This document shows, piece by piece, positions 36,171-45,618 of a stretch of DNA of 64,000 bases. Location of the stretch: the NCBI GenBank assembly GCA_016840085.1, contig JAEOTA010000081.1, positions 207,562 through 271,561 on the forward strand. The letters are read 5' to 3'. Made by a program: the position numbers and the translations under genes. A model generated the notes under the pieces. It made no database searches. It saw nothing but the letters and a program-made list of their open reading frames with translations, and had not been told where the DNA came from. The stretch comes from Promethearchaeota archaeon. GTDB taxonomy: Archaea; Asgardarchaeota; Lokiarchaeia; Sigyniarchaeales; SOKP01. Within the stretch, counting starts at the first letter, position 1. Each line of letters opens with the position of its first letter.

Positions 36171-37697
36171 ATGGTAGAGAAATTCGGATACGGAATCGAT
36201 CAATTGACAATAGATAAAGCCTTAAAGATTGCACGTGGTCAAATAATAGGCATTTTATCTGATGATATTAAATCTAAAATAGAGGAGAATTTTAATGCAG
36301 TTCAATCAATTGCTAATGGAGATAAATTAGTATATAGCATTAACACTGGCTTGGGCCCATTGTGCACAACAAGAATTTCAAGAGAAGAAACTTCCAAATT
36401 GCAGGAAAATCTACTTAAGAGTCATAGTGTAGGAGTTGGATCATCTATAAGCCATGAAATTTCAAAATTGATGTTAATACTGAAAGTTCATGCTTTATGT
36501 ATGGGTGTTTCTGGAATTTCATTACAATTAGTAGAGAGGATTTGCTGGCACATAGACAATAATCTTATTCCGTTAGTTCCTGAGCAAGGATCAGTTGGGG
36601 CATCAGGTGATTTAGCTCCACTAGCTCATTTATTTTTACCTTTAATTGGATTAGGCTATTTATCAAAGGAGGGGAGTGATTTTATTCCAACACACTTAAT
36701 ATTAAAAGAACACAATTTAAAACCATTGAAACTTCATGCAAAAGAAGGTATAGCTTTAATTAATGGAACACAATTTATTACTGCACATGCATTAAAAGTA
36801 TCAGAAAAATTATCAAACTGTCTTGATCATGCAGATCTCATAGGTGCTCTAACTCTTGAAAGTTATTTAGGATCACCTCAACCCTTTGTAGAAAAGTTAA
36901 TAAAACTAAGACCCCATAAGGGTGCTTTGATTGTAGCAAAAAGATTTAGAAAATTTTTAGAAGACTCTCAATTAGTAGAATCACATAAAGATTGTGGAAG
37001 AGTGCAAGATCCTTATTCAATTAGGTGTATACCACAAGTTCATGGTACATCAAGAGATGCTTTAGAACATTTAAATGAAAAATTATTATGTGAGTTAAAT
37101 TCAGTTACTGATAATCCTATTATTTTTAATGAAACTGAAACTTATAGTGGTGGGAATTTTCATGGACAACCCCTTGCTTTACCTTTGGATTATGTGAGTT
37201 TTGCTGCTTCTGAACTTGGAAATATTTCTGATAGACGAACTTATTTGCTAATCGAAGGAAAATGGGGATTACCTTCATATTTAATAGAGAATGCAGGACT
37301 AAATTCTGGATTTATGATAACACAATATACTTCAGCAGCTCTGGTTAGTGAAAATAAAACTCTCTGTTTTCCTGCAAGTGCAGATAGTATTCCTACAGGA
37401 GGTGGACAGGAAGATCATGTAAGTATGGGATCTATAAGTGCCAGAAAGGCCCTTAGAATAATAGAGAATCTTGAAAAGATACTTGCTATTGAGCTTTTAT
37501 GTGCTGCACAAGCATTTGATTTTAGGAGACCTTTGAAATCAAGCAAAGTCATTGAAAATTGCCACAAATGCATACGTAAGAAAATACCACATATAAATGA
37601 AGATACTATATTATCCAAATATATAAACGTCTCAGTAGAAATTATAAGAAGTAATGAATTATTAAATATCGCTCAAAAATTCCTAGAAGGGGCTTAA
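36171..37697 (+). CDS. hutH: Histidine ammonia-lyase
   Basis: Eliminates ammonia from histidine to give urocanate. 508 residues. The tripeptide that cyclises into the MIO electrophile is A144-S145-G146 in GSVGASGDLAPLAH. Other family features are NTGLGPLCTTRI near the N-terminus, NGTQFITAH, and the DNPIIF with GNFHGQP segment. A ribosome-binding site, AATGAGGAAATAAT, precedes the ATG. The following hutI ATG starts one base after the stop, so the genes are co-transcribed and probably translationally coupled. Confidence 0.96.
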   Translation: MVEKFGYGIDQLTIDKALKIARGQIIGILSDDIKSKIEENFNAVQSIANGDKLVYSINTGLGPLCTTRISREETSKLQENLLKSHSVGVGSSISHEISKLMLILKVHALCMGVSGISLQLVERICWHIDNNLIPLVPEQGSVGASGDLAPLAHLFLPLIGLGYLSKEGSDFIPTHLILKEHNLKPLKLHAKEGIALINGTQFITAHALKVSEKLSNCLDHADLIGALTLESYLGSPQPFVEKLIKLRPHKGALIVAKRFRKFLEDSQLVESHKDCGRVQDPYSIRCIPQVHGTSRDALEHLNEKLLCELNSVTDNPIIFNETETYSGGNFHGQPLALPLDYVSFAASELGNISDRRTYLLIEGKWGLPSYLIENAGLNSGFMITQYTSAALVSENKTLCFPASADSIPTGGGQEDHVSMGSISARKALRIIENLEKILAIELLCAAQAFDFRRPLKSSKVIENCHKCIRKKIPHINEDTILSKYINVSVEIIRSNELLNIAQKFLEGA

Positions 37698-37698
37698 T

Positions 37699-39006
37699 AT
37701 GTTTGTAGCTTCAACATATTCAAAAAAACAAATCTTTACTGATGTGGAGCCAGATCTCGTTATTTTTCATGCTAATCAACTTGTTACCATGGATACTACA
37801 TTTGGTGCCCCGAGAATAAATGAAGAAATGTCTGAGTTGGCAATTATACATGACGGAGCAGTTGCAGTTAAAGATGAAAGAATTATTTTTGTAGGGACAA
37901 CTGAAGAACTAATGTCAAAATTTGAATTTGGGAAAATTCATACAAAAATAAATGCAAAAAACAGATTAGTTACTCCTGGTTTTGTGGATCCGCACACTCA
38001 TGTTATTTTTGGTGGTACAAGAGAAATTGAATTATCCTTAAAAATTAACGGAAAAACATATCTAGAGATTTTAAATGAAGGAGGGGGAATTTTAAAAACT
38101 GTTAGAGAAACCAGGGAAGCTTCATTAGCTAAGTTAATAGAAAATGGGAAAAAAATTTTAGATCGAATGATGTTTTATGGTACAACCACAGCAGAAATAA
38201 AGTCTGGTTATGGATTAACTACTGAAAGTGAACTAAAAATATTAAGAGCCGCTAAAATCTTAAATGAAGAACATCCTATAGATATAATCTCAACGTTTTT
38301 AGGTGCCCATGCAATACCCCCCGAATATAAAGATAACCCAGATGATTATGTTGATTTAATTATTTCAGAAATGATTCCAACAGTTGTTAAAGAAGAACTT
38401 GCAGAATTTTGTGATGTATTTTGTGAAAAAGGAATATTTTCAATAAAACAAACTAGAAAAATAATTAATAGAGCGAAAAGATATGGATTAAAACCTCAGA
38501 TTCATATTGATGAAATCGTTGATACAAATGGCGCCTTATTAGCTGCTGAAGTGAAAGCAATTCAAACAGGACATTTACTTAAATCGAATGATCATGGGTT
38601 AAAAGCAATGGCAGATGCGGGGATCATTGCAACTCTCTTACCTGGAACTCCTTTCTGTTTAATGTCAAATGAATATGCTCCCGCAAGAAAGATGATTCAA
38701 ATGGGAATCCCAATAGCAATAGCAACTGATCTTAATCCAAATTGTTGGACAGAATCAATGCAAATGATTATTGCATTAACCTGTTACAATATGAAACTAA
38801 CTCCTGCTGAAGCTTTATCTGCAGCAACTATTAATAGCGCATGTGCTCTTCAAAGACAAGATGAAATTGGGAGTTTAGAAATAGGAAAAAAGGCAGATTT
38901 AATTATATTTGAAGTTCCAAATTATCATTTCATTCCTTATCATTTTGGAATTAATTTAGTATCTAAAGTAATTAAGAATGGAAAAATTGTAGTTGATAAT
39001 AAATAA
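37699..39006 (+). CDS. hutI: Imidazolonepropionase
   Basis: Amidohydrolase-superfamily enzyme opening the imidazolone ring to N-formimino-L-glutamate, third step of histidine breakdown. 435 residues. Metal site: VDPHTHVIFGG (HxH), QIHIDEIVDTNGA for the following His, and ATDLNPN for the Asp near the C-terminus. GTTTAEIKSGYGL is a characteristic substrate-loop sequence. It converges on ftcD with a 12-bp gap, which completes the pathway from the opposite strand. Confidence 0.95.
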   Translation: MFVASTYSKKQIFTDVEPDLVIFHANQLVTMDTTFGAPRINEEMSELAIIHDGAVAVKDERIIFVGTTEELMSKFEFGKIHTKINAKNRLVTPGFVDPHTHVIFGGTREIELSLKINGKTYLEILNEGGGILKTVRETREASLAKLIENGKKILDRMMFYGTTTAEIKSGYGLTTESELKILRAAKILNEEHPIDIISTFLGAHAIPPEYKDNPDDYVDLIISEMIPTVVKEELAEFCDVFCEKGIFSIKQTRKIINRAKRYGLKPQIHIDEIVDTNGALLAAEVKAIQTGHLLKSNDHGLKAMADAGIIATLLPGTPFCLMSNEYAPARKMIQMGIPIAIATDLNPNCWTESMQMIIALTCYNMKLTPAEALSAATINSACALQRQDEIGSLEIGKKADLIIFEVPNYHFIPYHFGINLVSKVIKNGKIVVDNK

Positions 39007-39018
39007 TTGATGGATTTA

Positions 39019-39936
39019 TTAAAAATCAAAATAATGCTCTAACAAATGCTTTTCTTCAAGTTTTGCTGGTTTTTCAAGTTGCAAATAATATTCTAATGAG
39101 TTTAATACAGCATCTAAAGGTAAAACACCTATCAATTCTGTTCCTATTATAGCTACACCATAACGGGCAGCTTCAAGTCTCACTAATTCCATTTGTCGAT
39201 AGAGAGGAGTCTTCCTAAAATTTATATTGGAAATCCCTACTTGCACATATTCCCGTTTTGCCAATTCTGTTCCCATTGCTTTAATATTTACTAGTCCACC
39301 TGAACGTAAATGTATTGATTTCGCTACTTTTTTAGCAATTTTAAGATCTTTAGTCCCTAGATTAATATTAAAGCTAATTAAAGGATTTCTAGCACCTGTT
39401 ATAGTAGCACCTGCCGTTGGATGAAGCTCAGACGGACCAAGATCAGGTTTACGTTCAGGATCTGTTTTGATTGTCTCTTTCAACCCTTCATACTCTCCAA
39501 CACGAATATTATCTATATTTGTTCTTTCCATTTTTCTGGCAGATTCTTCATATAAGTATACAGGAATACCTTCTTTTGCTATAGCTTCTGCAAATTTTAT
39601 TGATAATTCAATACACTCCTCCATAGTCACATTTTGAGCAGGTACAAATGGAACAACATCAACAGCTCCAATTCTTGGATGTTGTCCTTTATGTTTGGTT
39701 ATATCAATTAATTCAATAGCTTTTTTAGCAGCGGTAATATTTGCTCTTAAAACAGCTTCAGGTATTCCTACAAAAGTAATTACAGCTCGATTGTAATCAG
39801 AATCATATTGAACATCAACGATGCGCGTGTTAGGAGTGTTTTTAATTACTGATACAATTAATTCAATCTTCTCTCTATCTATTCCTTCACTATAGTTAGG
39901 AACCGATTCTACAATTTTCTTTTTTCCTCTTTCCAT
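39019..39936 (-). CDS. ftcD: Glutamate formimidoyltransferase
   Basis: Transfers the formimino group from formiminoglutamate to tetrahydrofolate, yielding glutamate and 5-formimino-THF, the last step of this histidine route. 305 residues cover the two formiminotransferase subdomains (ESVPNYSEGIDREKI start, KGQHPRIGAVDVVPFVP, and DLGPSELHPTAGATITGARNPL), without the cyclodeaminase domain of the mammalian fusion. The cyclodeaminase would have to be encoded elsewhere. It is alone on the minus strand, convergent with hutI. Confidence 0.94.
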   Translation of the reverse strand: MERGKKKIVESVPNYSEGIDREKIELIVSVIKNTPNTRIVDVQYDSDYNRAVITFVGIPEAVLRANITAAKKAIELIDITKHKGQHPRIGAVDVVPFVPAQNVTMEECIELSIKFAEAIAKEGIPVYLYEESARKMERTNIDNIRVGEYEGLKETIKTDPERKPDLGPSELHPTAGATITGARNPLISFNINLGTKDLKIAKKVAKSIHLRSGGLVNIKAMGTELAKREYVQVGISNINFRKTPLYRQMELVRLEAARYGVAIIGTELIGVLPLDAVLNSLEYYLQLEKPAKLEEKHLLEHYFDF

Positions 39937-40024
39937 AATAAATAGCCTAGAAAAATTTGTTTTAATTTTAATAAAAATATAAAATTAATATTATTCTTAC
40001 GAATAAATAAAATTAACTTTACAA

Positions 40025-41287
40025 TTACAATGAATATTTCTTCTTAGCATATGTTTTATCTGTAAAAACATAAATTTTATCTACCCCATTTCCAATAGGA
40101 ATATTTTTTATTTCTAAATCAATTAATATCTTCTTCTCTTTTGTTCCTCTGGGAGATTTATTTACTAATTTGCCTTTATATCTTATATTTTTAGCTTTTT
40201 CATGAATATATGTATCTGTTTTTTTTCCCATAATAATGATATCATCACCTTCCATCAAATAACCATTAGTTAAAACTATTTTAGCTGTTTTTTCTTTTGA
40301 ATCATACTCTAAAATATCTCCTAGAGATATATATCTATAATGAGATAAATTTGTTGGAGATTTATGTTGATGGTCTTCTTCAGTAACTCTTTTAAAATAG
40401 AAACCTGGTGTAAATCCTCGATTGTAAACTTTTTTTAATTCTGAAACCCAACGACCTGCTCTCTTTTTTGTAAATGTTCCCTCATAATATGCTTCAATTG
40501 CTTCTCTATAAGTTTTGGTAACAATTTCTACGTAATGAGGATGTCGCATTCGACCTTCAATTTTAAAAGCATCGATTTTCGCGTTAATGAATTCAGGAAT
40601 AGAGGCAATAGTACATAAATCTCTTGAATTCATAAATCTAACTCCATCATAAATGTATTCAGTACCAGATTCTTCTTTAACCCACCATCTTCTCCTACAT
40701 GGCTGTTCACAATTTCCTCTATTTGCAGATTTCTCTTCAGTCCCACAAATATCTTGAGAAAAATAACATCTACCACTAACAGATGTACACATAGCTCCAT
40801 GAATAAATGTCTCAATTTCTGTTTTTGTTAAATTTCTTTTTATCTCTTTAATTTTTTCAAGTGATAGTTCTCTTGCTAAAATAATGCGTTCAGCACCCAA
40901 TTTTTCATAGAATCTTGCTGATAAGGAATTAGAAACATTACACTGAGTAGATATATGAAAAGGAATGTTGAATTCTTTTGCGGTCTCTATTGCCGCCAAA
41001 TCATGAACAATCACACCATCTATACCAGAATTCTTGCTTTCTTCTATGATCTTACGCATTAAATTCAATTCGTTATCATAAACTAAGATATTTGTTGTCA
41101 AATACGCTTTTAGGTCATTTTTATGACAGAAATTCACTGTCTTATTCAAGTTCTCTAAAGCAATATTTACCGAACGCATCCTCATATTGAACTTTTTAAT
41201 TCCAAAATAAACAGAATCTGCATATTTGGAGGCCGCTTTTATTGCTTTAAGATTTTTTGCGGGAGCAAGTAATTCTACTTTATTCAT
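40025..41287 (-). CDS. Peptidase U32-family protein (tRNA/rRNA hydroxylation type)
   Basis: 420 residues. The N-terminal TIM-barrel-like domain starts NKVELLAPAKNLKAIKAA and includes YADSVYFGIKKFNMR. A cysteine cluster in CYFSQDICGTEEKSANRGNC and EQPCRRRW matches the U32 metal/Fe-S region, and IDAFKIEGRMRHPHYVE is typical of the family. The C-terminal part (after FTPGFYF) is a small beta domain. Bacterial relatives TrhP and RlhA hydroxylate tRNA U34 or 23S rRNA with prephenate as cofactor precursor; old protease annotations are doubtful. Which RNA it acts on here is unknown. Confidence 0.9.
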   Translation of the reverse strand: MNKVELLAPAKNLKAIKAASKYADSVYFGIKKFNMRMRSVNIALENLNKTVNFCHKNDLKAYLTTNILVYDNELNLMRKIIEESKNSGIDGVIVHDLAAIETAKEFNIPFHISTQCNVSNSLSARFYEKLGAERIILARELSLEKIKEIKRNLTKTEIETFIHGAMCTSVSGRCYFSQDICGTEEKSANRGNCEQPCRRRWWVKEESGTEYIYDGVRFMNSRDLCTIASIPEFINAKIDAFKIEGRMRHPHYVEIVTKTYREAIEAYYEGTFTKKRAGRWVSELKKVYNRGFTPGFYFKRVTEEDHQHKSPTNLSHYRYISLGDILEYDSKEKTAKIVLTNGYLMEGDDIIIMGKKTDTYIHEKAKNIRYKGKLVNKSPRGTKEKKILIDLEIKNIPIGNGVDKIYVFTDKTYAKKKYSL

Positions 41288-41323
41288 CTTTTTGGATTTT
41301 ATACTATTACCCTTTTTTTAAAA

Positions 41324-42553
41324 TTATCTTTCTGCAATCTGAATACTAGTTGGAATAATTGCTACTCTGGGAGTATCACCAAATTTATTTTGCAATTCTT
41401 GAATCAAGTCAGGCCATTTATTAAATAATATAACAGATTTGGGAAAGAAATGATCCTTATCTTTCTCATTAATGTTAGGGGAAAAGAGATATACCTTTCT
41501 TTTTCGGATAAAGAAATCCCAAAATTTCGTGTCTCCGACATTCCTATAGAGTCTTGCTCCTGTTTCCCCCACAAGGCTGTGATATCCCCGCCCTTCATAT
41601 GAAGATGTCATGATGATTATAGCTCCATCTGGATCGATTAGTGTTTGTGGTGCTGTCATTAAGAAATTAAAAGCTTTATATTGAGCTTGATTTAATTCTG
41701 AATCTTCTGGAAAAGAATTGAAAAAGCAAATTTGATTATTTTGGGTTACTTTTGTTGAATAAACTTGCTTTCCAAGTTCGATAGCCTTCCTGTGAGCCTC
41801 TTTAAAATGCCCAGCAAAGATCCCTGCAATTTTACCCTTATCTGTAAGTATTACATTTATTGAAAAGTCTAAACCAACCTTCTGAGCAATCTCCTCAATA
41901 TCTCTACGTGCCTCTGTGATTATTCCAATTCCTCCCGATATACTTTTATGATTTGCTTCAAGAGTATCTATTCCACATACTCCTGGTAGCACTATTTTAG
42001 CACCACCTCCAAATCCTGCGAGTGGATGAGGTATCACTCCACCTATAGCAATTTTAAAATCTCCATCAGCGTAAGTTTTATTGACATGTATTGGTGTTCC
42101 TATTGTTGATTCACCGAAGTATTTTAAATTTTCATACGGATGATGATTCTCAATTCTAAACTTATTCACTATATCTTTGCCTAGTTTAAGAATACAATCT
42201 TGCCTTGTCATTGGTCTGTGAGCGCCTATTGCTAATAAAATTGTAATCTGGTCCTTTTTAATATCTACTTTTTTTAATTCTTCAAGGACATAAGGAATTA
42301 TTTTTGAAATGGGAGTCGGTCTTGTCATATCATCAATAACAATTACCACATTAGATTTATTTTTTGCAAGTTCTGATATCTTTGGAGTACCAATAGGATT
42401 TAAAATAGATTTTTTAATATCTTCTTCCTTTAATTCCAGAACATTAGATCCGTTCATTTTATATAATGAGATATCCCATGAATCTGGAAAAGTTAATTCT
42501 AAGAATTCAGGTTCTCTCCAAGCAGCCCAAGGTATTTTAAATTTTTTTACCAA
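41324..42553 (-). CDS. LarA-family nickel-pincer racemase/epimerase (DUF2088)
   Basis: 409 residues homologous to lactate racemase LarA, which uses a nickel-pincer nucleotide covalently bound to a Lys. The signature residues are all present in order: DDMTRP (74-79), H112 in GAHRP, H176 in IPHPLAG, K186 in GGGAKIVLPG and H202 near EANHKS, corresponding to LarA H108, H174, K184 and H200. So catalysis through the NPN cofactor is likely. LarA homologues racemise or epimerise various alpha-hydroxy acids. The cofactor biosynthesis genes (larB, larC, larE) are not in this window. Substrate cannot be deduced. Confidence 0.85.
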   Translation of the reverse strand: MVKKFKIPWAAWREPEFLELTFPDSWDISLYKMNGSNVLELKEEDIKKSILNPIGTPKISELAKNKSNVVIVIDDMTRPTPISKIIPYVLEELKKVDIKKDQITILLAIGAHRPMTRQDCILKLGKDIVNKFRIENHHPYENLKYFGESTIGTPIHVNKTYADGDFKIAIGGVIPHPLAGFGGGAKIVLPGVCGIDTLEANHKSISGGIGIITEARRDIEEIAQKVGLDFSINVILTDKGKIAGIFAGHFKEAHRKAIELGKQVYSTKVTQNNQICFFNSFPEDSELNQAQYKAFNFLMTAPQTLIDPDGAIIIMTSSYEGRGYHSLVGETGARLYRNVGDTKFWDFFIRKRKVYLFSPNINEKDKDHFFPKSVILFNKWPDLIQELQNKFGDTPRVAIIPTSIQIAER

Positions 42554-42684
42554 TGTATTTCACACAATAAGTTTTGAAAAATTTTAATAATATAATTCGA
42601 TTTTCTTTGTTAATTAATATTTAAGTTTTAGATTTTCTTTTTATCTAGGTAAAACTTTAAATAAATATTATAAGAATGTTATAG

Positions 42685-44127
42685 TTGGTTAGTTTGGAGA
42701 GTAAAAGAGAAGAACTAATTATAATGAAATTTGGTGGATCTTGCTTACAAGATGCTCTATCTTTTGCCCAAACAAAAGAAATCATTATAAAATATCTAGA
42801 GAAATTTAATCTTATTGTAGTTAGTTCTGCGATGATAGGCATAACCGATAAATTAATTGAGTTTTACAAAAGATCTTGTAATGAGGGCTCAGAATGTGAA
42901 TATATCATAGAAGATATATATAATATTCACAAAAGATTAATAAATCAAATAATTGAATCAAAAAGAGAAGAATATGAAAAATCATTAACCTATTTACGCA
43001 AAAATATTGAAGAATTAAGACAATTAGGACGTGTGATACAGTTAATAAGACCAAGTATGGATATTCAAGATCTTATCATAAGTTATGGAGAAAAATTAAG
43101 TACATTTGTTTTAACAGAATATTTAAGCTCTAATGGGATTAAATCTAGATTTATTTCTTCAAACGAGATTATTATTACAGATGATAATTTTGGAAATGCT
43201 TTTCCAATCCTTGATGATACAGAAAATCTGGTCAATGAAAAATTAATACCTATAATGATCTCAGATCCGAATCTTACCTTATGTATTACTGGATTCTATG
43301 GAGTAACAAAAAAAGATAAAAAAATAACTACACTTGGAAGAGGAGGGAGTGATTTAACTGCCGCTATTCTTGCATATTCTTTACGAAATGCATTTAATTG
43401 TAAAGTTATCTATTGGAAAGATGTTAAAGGATTAATGGATGCTGATCCAGAAATTTCAGAAAAAACTTCTTTATTAAAACAGATTTCCTATGTTGAAGCA
43501 AAAGAACTTGCTTTTTTTGGAACAAAAGTTTTACATCCACTCTGCCTTGATGTTTGCGAGAAGGGAAACATTCCCTCTGAAATTAGATCATTTAGTGATC
43601 CTACTTCAAACGAATTTACAACTTTCACAAAAGAAATTGTAAGAAATGGAAAAGTAATTAAAGCTATCACTTCAATTTACAAACTTTCAATGGTGACTAT
43701 TGAGAGCAATATGATGGTTCCATTATCTGGCACAGCTTCTAAACTCTTTTCTCTTTTGGGGGATAATAATGTAAATATAGTATTTATATCTCAGAGTTCT
43801 TCAGAAAATAATATAACCTTTGGAATAGATTTTAAAGATTCAAAAAAAGCAAGTTTCCTCTTAAGAGACTCTGAATTTTTTGGAAAGAAATGGTTTCGTA
43901 TTAAAATTAATAATGATATTTCTTTAGTTGCAATTATTGGCGCCGGAGTTCTTCATACACCAGGTATAGCAGGAAAAGTATTTACAAGATTAGGAGAAAA
44001 TAATATTAATGTATTAGCAATTGCACAAGGATCTTCTGAATTAAACTTTACGGCAATAATAGAAAGAGATAATTGCAAAAAAGCGATTAACGTATTATAT
44101 AACGCTTTTATAAATCAAGAATATTAA
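42685..44127 (+). CDS. Aspartate kinase
   Basis: Phosphorylates aspartate, entry step to lysine, threonine and methionine. 480 residues from TTG at 42685; ATG at 42724 would begin exactly at MKFGGSCL and drop the first beta strand, so a TTG upstream (42685 or 42694) is preferred. Motifs: KFGGSCLQD ATP/aspartate loop, GRGGSDLTAAILA, and two C-terminal ACT domains (NNVNIVFISQSSSENNITF and NINVLAIAQGSSELNFTA) that would bind lysine or threonine for feedback control. Divergent from the LarA-like gene across 131 bp. Confidence 0.93.
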   Translation: MVSLESKREELIIMKFGGSCLQDALSFAQTKEIIIKYLEKFNLIVVSSAMIGITDKLIEFYKRSCNEGSECEYIIEDIYNIHKRLINQIIESKREEYEKSLTYLRKNIEELRQLGRVIQLIRPSMDIQDLIISYGEKLSTFVLTEYLSSNGIKSRFISSNEIIITDDNFGNAFPILDDTENLVNEKLIPIMISDPNLTLCITGFYGVTKKDKKITTLGRGGSDLTAAILAYSLRNAFNCKVIYWKDVKGLMDADPEISEKTSLLKQISYVEAKELAFFGTKVLHPLCLDVCEKGNIPSEIRSFSDPTSNEFTTFTKEIVRNGKVIKAITSIYKLSMVTIESNMMVPLSGTASKLFSLLGDNNVNIVFISQSSSENNITFGIDFKDSKKASFLLRDSEFFGKKWFRIKINNDISLVAIIGAGVLHTPGIAGKVFTRLGENNINVLAIAQGSSELNFTAIIERDNCKKAINVLYNAFINQEY

Positions 44128-44144
44128 AAATAATAATATGAAAT

Positions 44145-45383
44145 TTAGTCGAAGAAGTCTTTAAATTTCTCTTTAGCTATATTTTTTCTAGTTTGTTGTT
44201 GTTCTTCTGGTGTTGTCGCCTTTTTTAACGCTTCATTACAAATTTTTTTTCCAATATTGACTTTAGGATTTGATGCCCAATTTACATTAAGTAATAGACA
44301 TAAGTAATAAACTGATGATAAAATGAATGCTGCGAGAAATCCAATATCGAATTCAGAAGGATTTTTTAACGAAATTTTTGCTGAAGGAACACCTTGCTGA
44401 ATTAAAGCTTGAAAAGTTGCATCAGCTTGATAATTTATAATTGTTTGAGCTGATTTACCATTAACCAAATCTATAGAAGAATTCAGTGTTAAATCAAGAT
44501 TTTCTTTCTTAATAGTCCATAATATTGGAACTACAATTCTTTTAGTTCCCCCTAGTAAAAACTCTAACACAGAATGTTGGCAAATAGGAGCTGGTTGATA
44601 TGCTCCAATCATACCTTTTCCATCTTTCCCTGTACTTTCGGATATACATTGAACCCATAATCCAACAGATCCCTCAAGATTTTTTGAATAAGGCATTGAA
44701 AAAATCATTTTAAATCCCCTCTTATATAAATTAAATAAATATGTTGAAAACTCTAACGCAGGATTTTTTTCATATGTAGAAAATAATTTATAACCTTCTT
44801 CTAATCCAAACAGAAATTCTCTAATATTAATACCTGAAATATATGCTGGAACAATACCAACATTAGTAACAGACCCAGCATATCGTCCAGAAAGATCAGG
44901 AACATCTAAAATTGGACAATTAATTGATTTTAGAATTTCATTCATGGTTCCCATAGAAGATAATCCTAGAAATTTATATCCTCTATTTAAAAATGTACCA
45001 ATTGTAGAGTTAACATCTAAAGTTTCTCCGCCTCTAGATATAGAAATAACGAGTGAATCTTCAGGAGAAGTTTTATCTAAACATCCCTTCAATTCTACTG
45101 CTCTTGAACTAGTAACAGGGAAAATTCTCTTTTTAGATAGGTGTTTTAATGCTAATAAAGTTTGAATTGAACCTCCTGTTCCTAAAATTATAATGTTTTT
45201 TAAATTCTCTGTTAAAAACTGATTTGTAATTTCCTCAATTTTTTCGAGCTCTAAATACGATTTTGTGTCAAAAAAAAAAGGAGGACTCCATTTATCTTTA
45301 TTATTTTTGATTTTATTTACTGAATCTTGTATAGCTTTTTCACTTAACTCAGGATAATATTCTAAATCTAAGTTCGACCCCAT
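44145..45383 (-). CDS. Glucose-6-phosphate isomerase (SIS-domain)
   Basis: Interconverts glucose-6-phosphate and fructose-6-phosphate. 412 residues with two SIS subdomains. Recognisable PGI elements: IIILGTGGSIQTLLAL, the phosphate loop SISRGGETLDV, VPDLSGRYAGSVTNVG, VQCISESTGKDGKG with the catalytic Glu region, and QHSVLEFLLGGTKR. It is the PGI-superfamily type rather than the cupin-type archaeal enzyme. The N-terminal 40 residues are more divergent. It converges with aspartokinase across 17 bp. Confidence is good for the family and moderate for the exact sugar phosphate. Confidence 0.82.
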   Translation of the reverse strand: MGSNLDLEYYPELSEKAIQDSVNKIKNNKDKWSPPFFFDTKSYLELEKIEEITNQFLTENLKNIIILGTGGSIQTLLALKHLSKKRIFPVTSSRAVELKGCLDKTSPEDSLVISISRGGETLDVNSTIGTFLNRGYKFLGLSSMGTMNEILKSINCPILDVPDLSGRYAGSVTNVGIVPAYISGINIREFLFGLEEGYKLFSTYEKNPALEFSTYLFNLYKRGFKMIFSMPYSKNLEGSVGLWVQCISESTGKDGKGMIGAYQPAPICQHSVLEFLLGGTKRIVVPILWTIKKENLDLTLNSSIDLVNGKSAQTIINYQADATFQALIQQGVPSAKISLKNPSEFDIGFLAAFILSSVYYLCLLLNVNWASNPKVNIGKKICNEALKKATTPEEQQQTRKNIAKEKFKDFFD

Positions 45384-45618
45384 TTTAATTTCACCAATTT
45401 AGTTTAATATTATAATAATAGGATAATATAATCTACTCTTGTTTTTATTATTTTATTAATCTAAAAATCTATCTTAATAATGTCGTTTTTAGCTACGATA
45501 TGTACAAAAAAAATTTGAAAATCTTAACTCTATTTTATTTAAAATAAGGCGCTATACAACTTAACATAAAATAAGTACCTTTAAAAAATACACTAAAATT
45601 TAATTTATGTGATATAAT

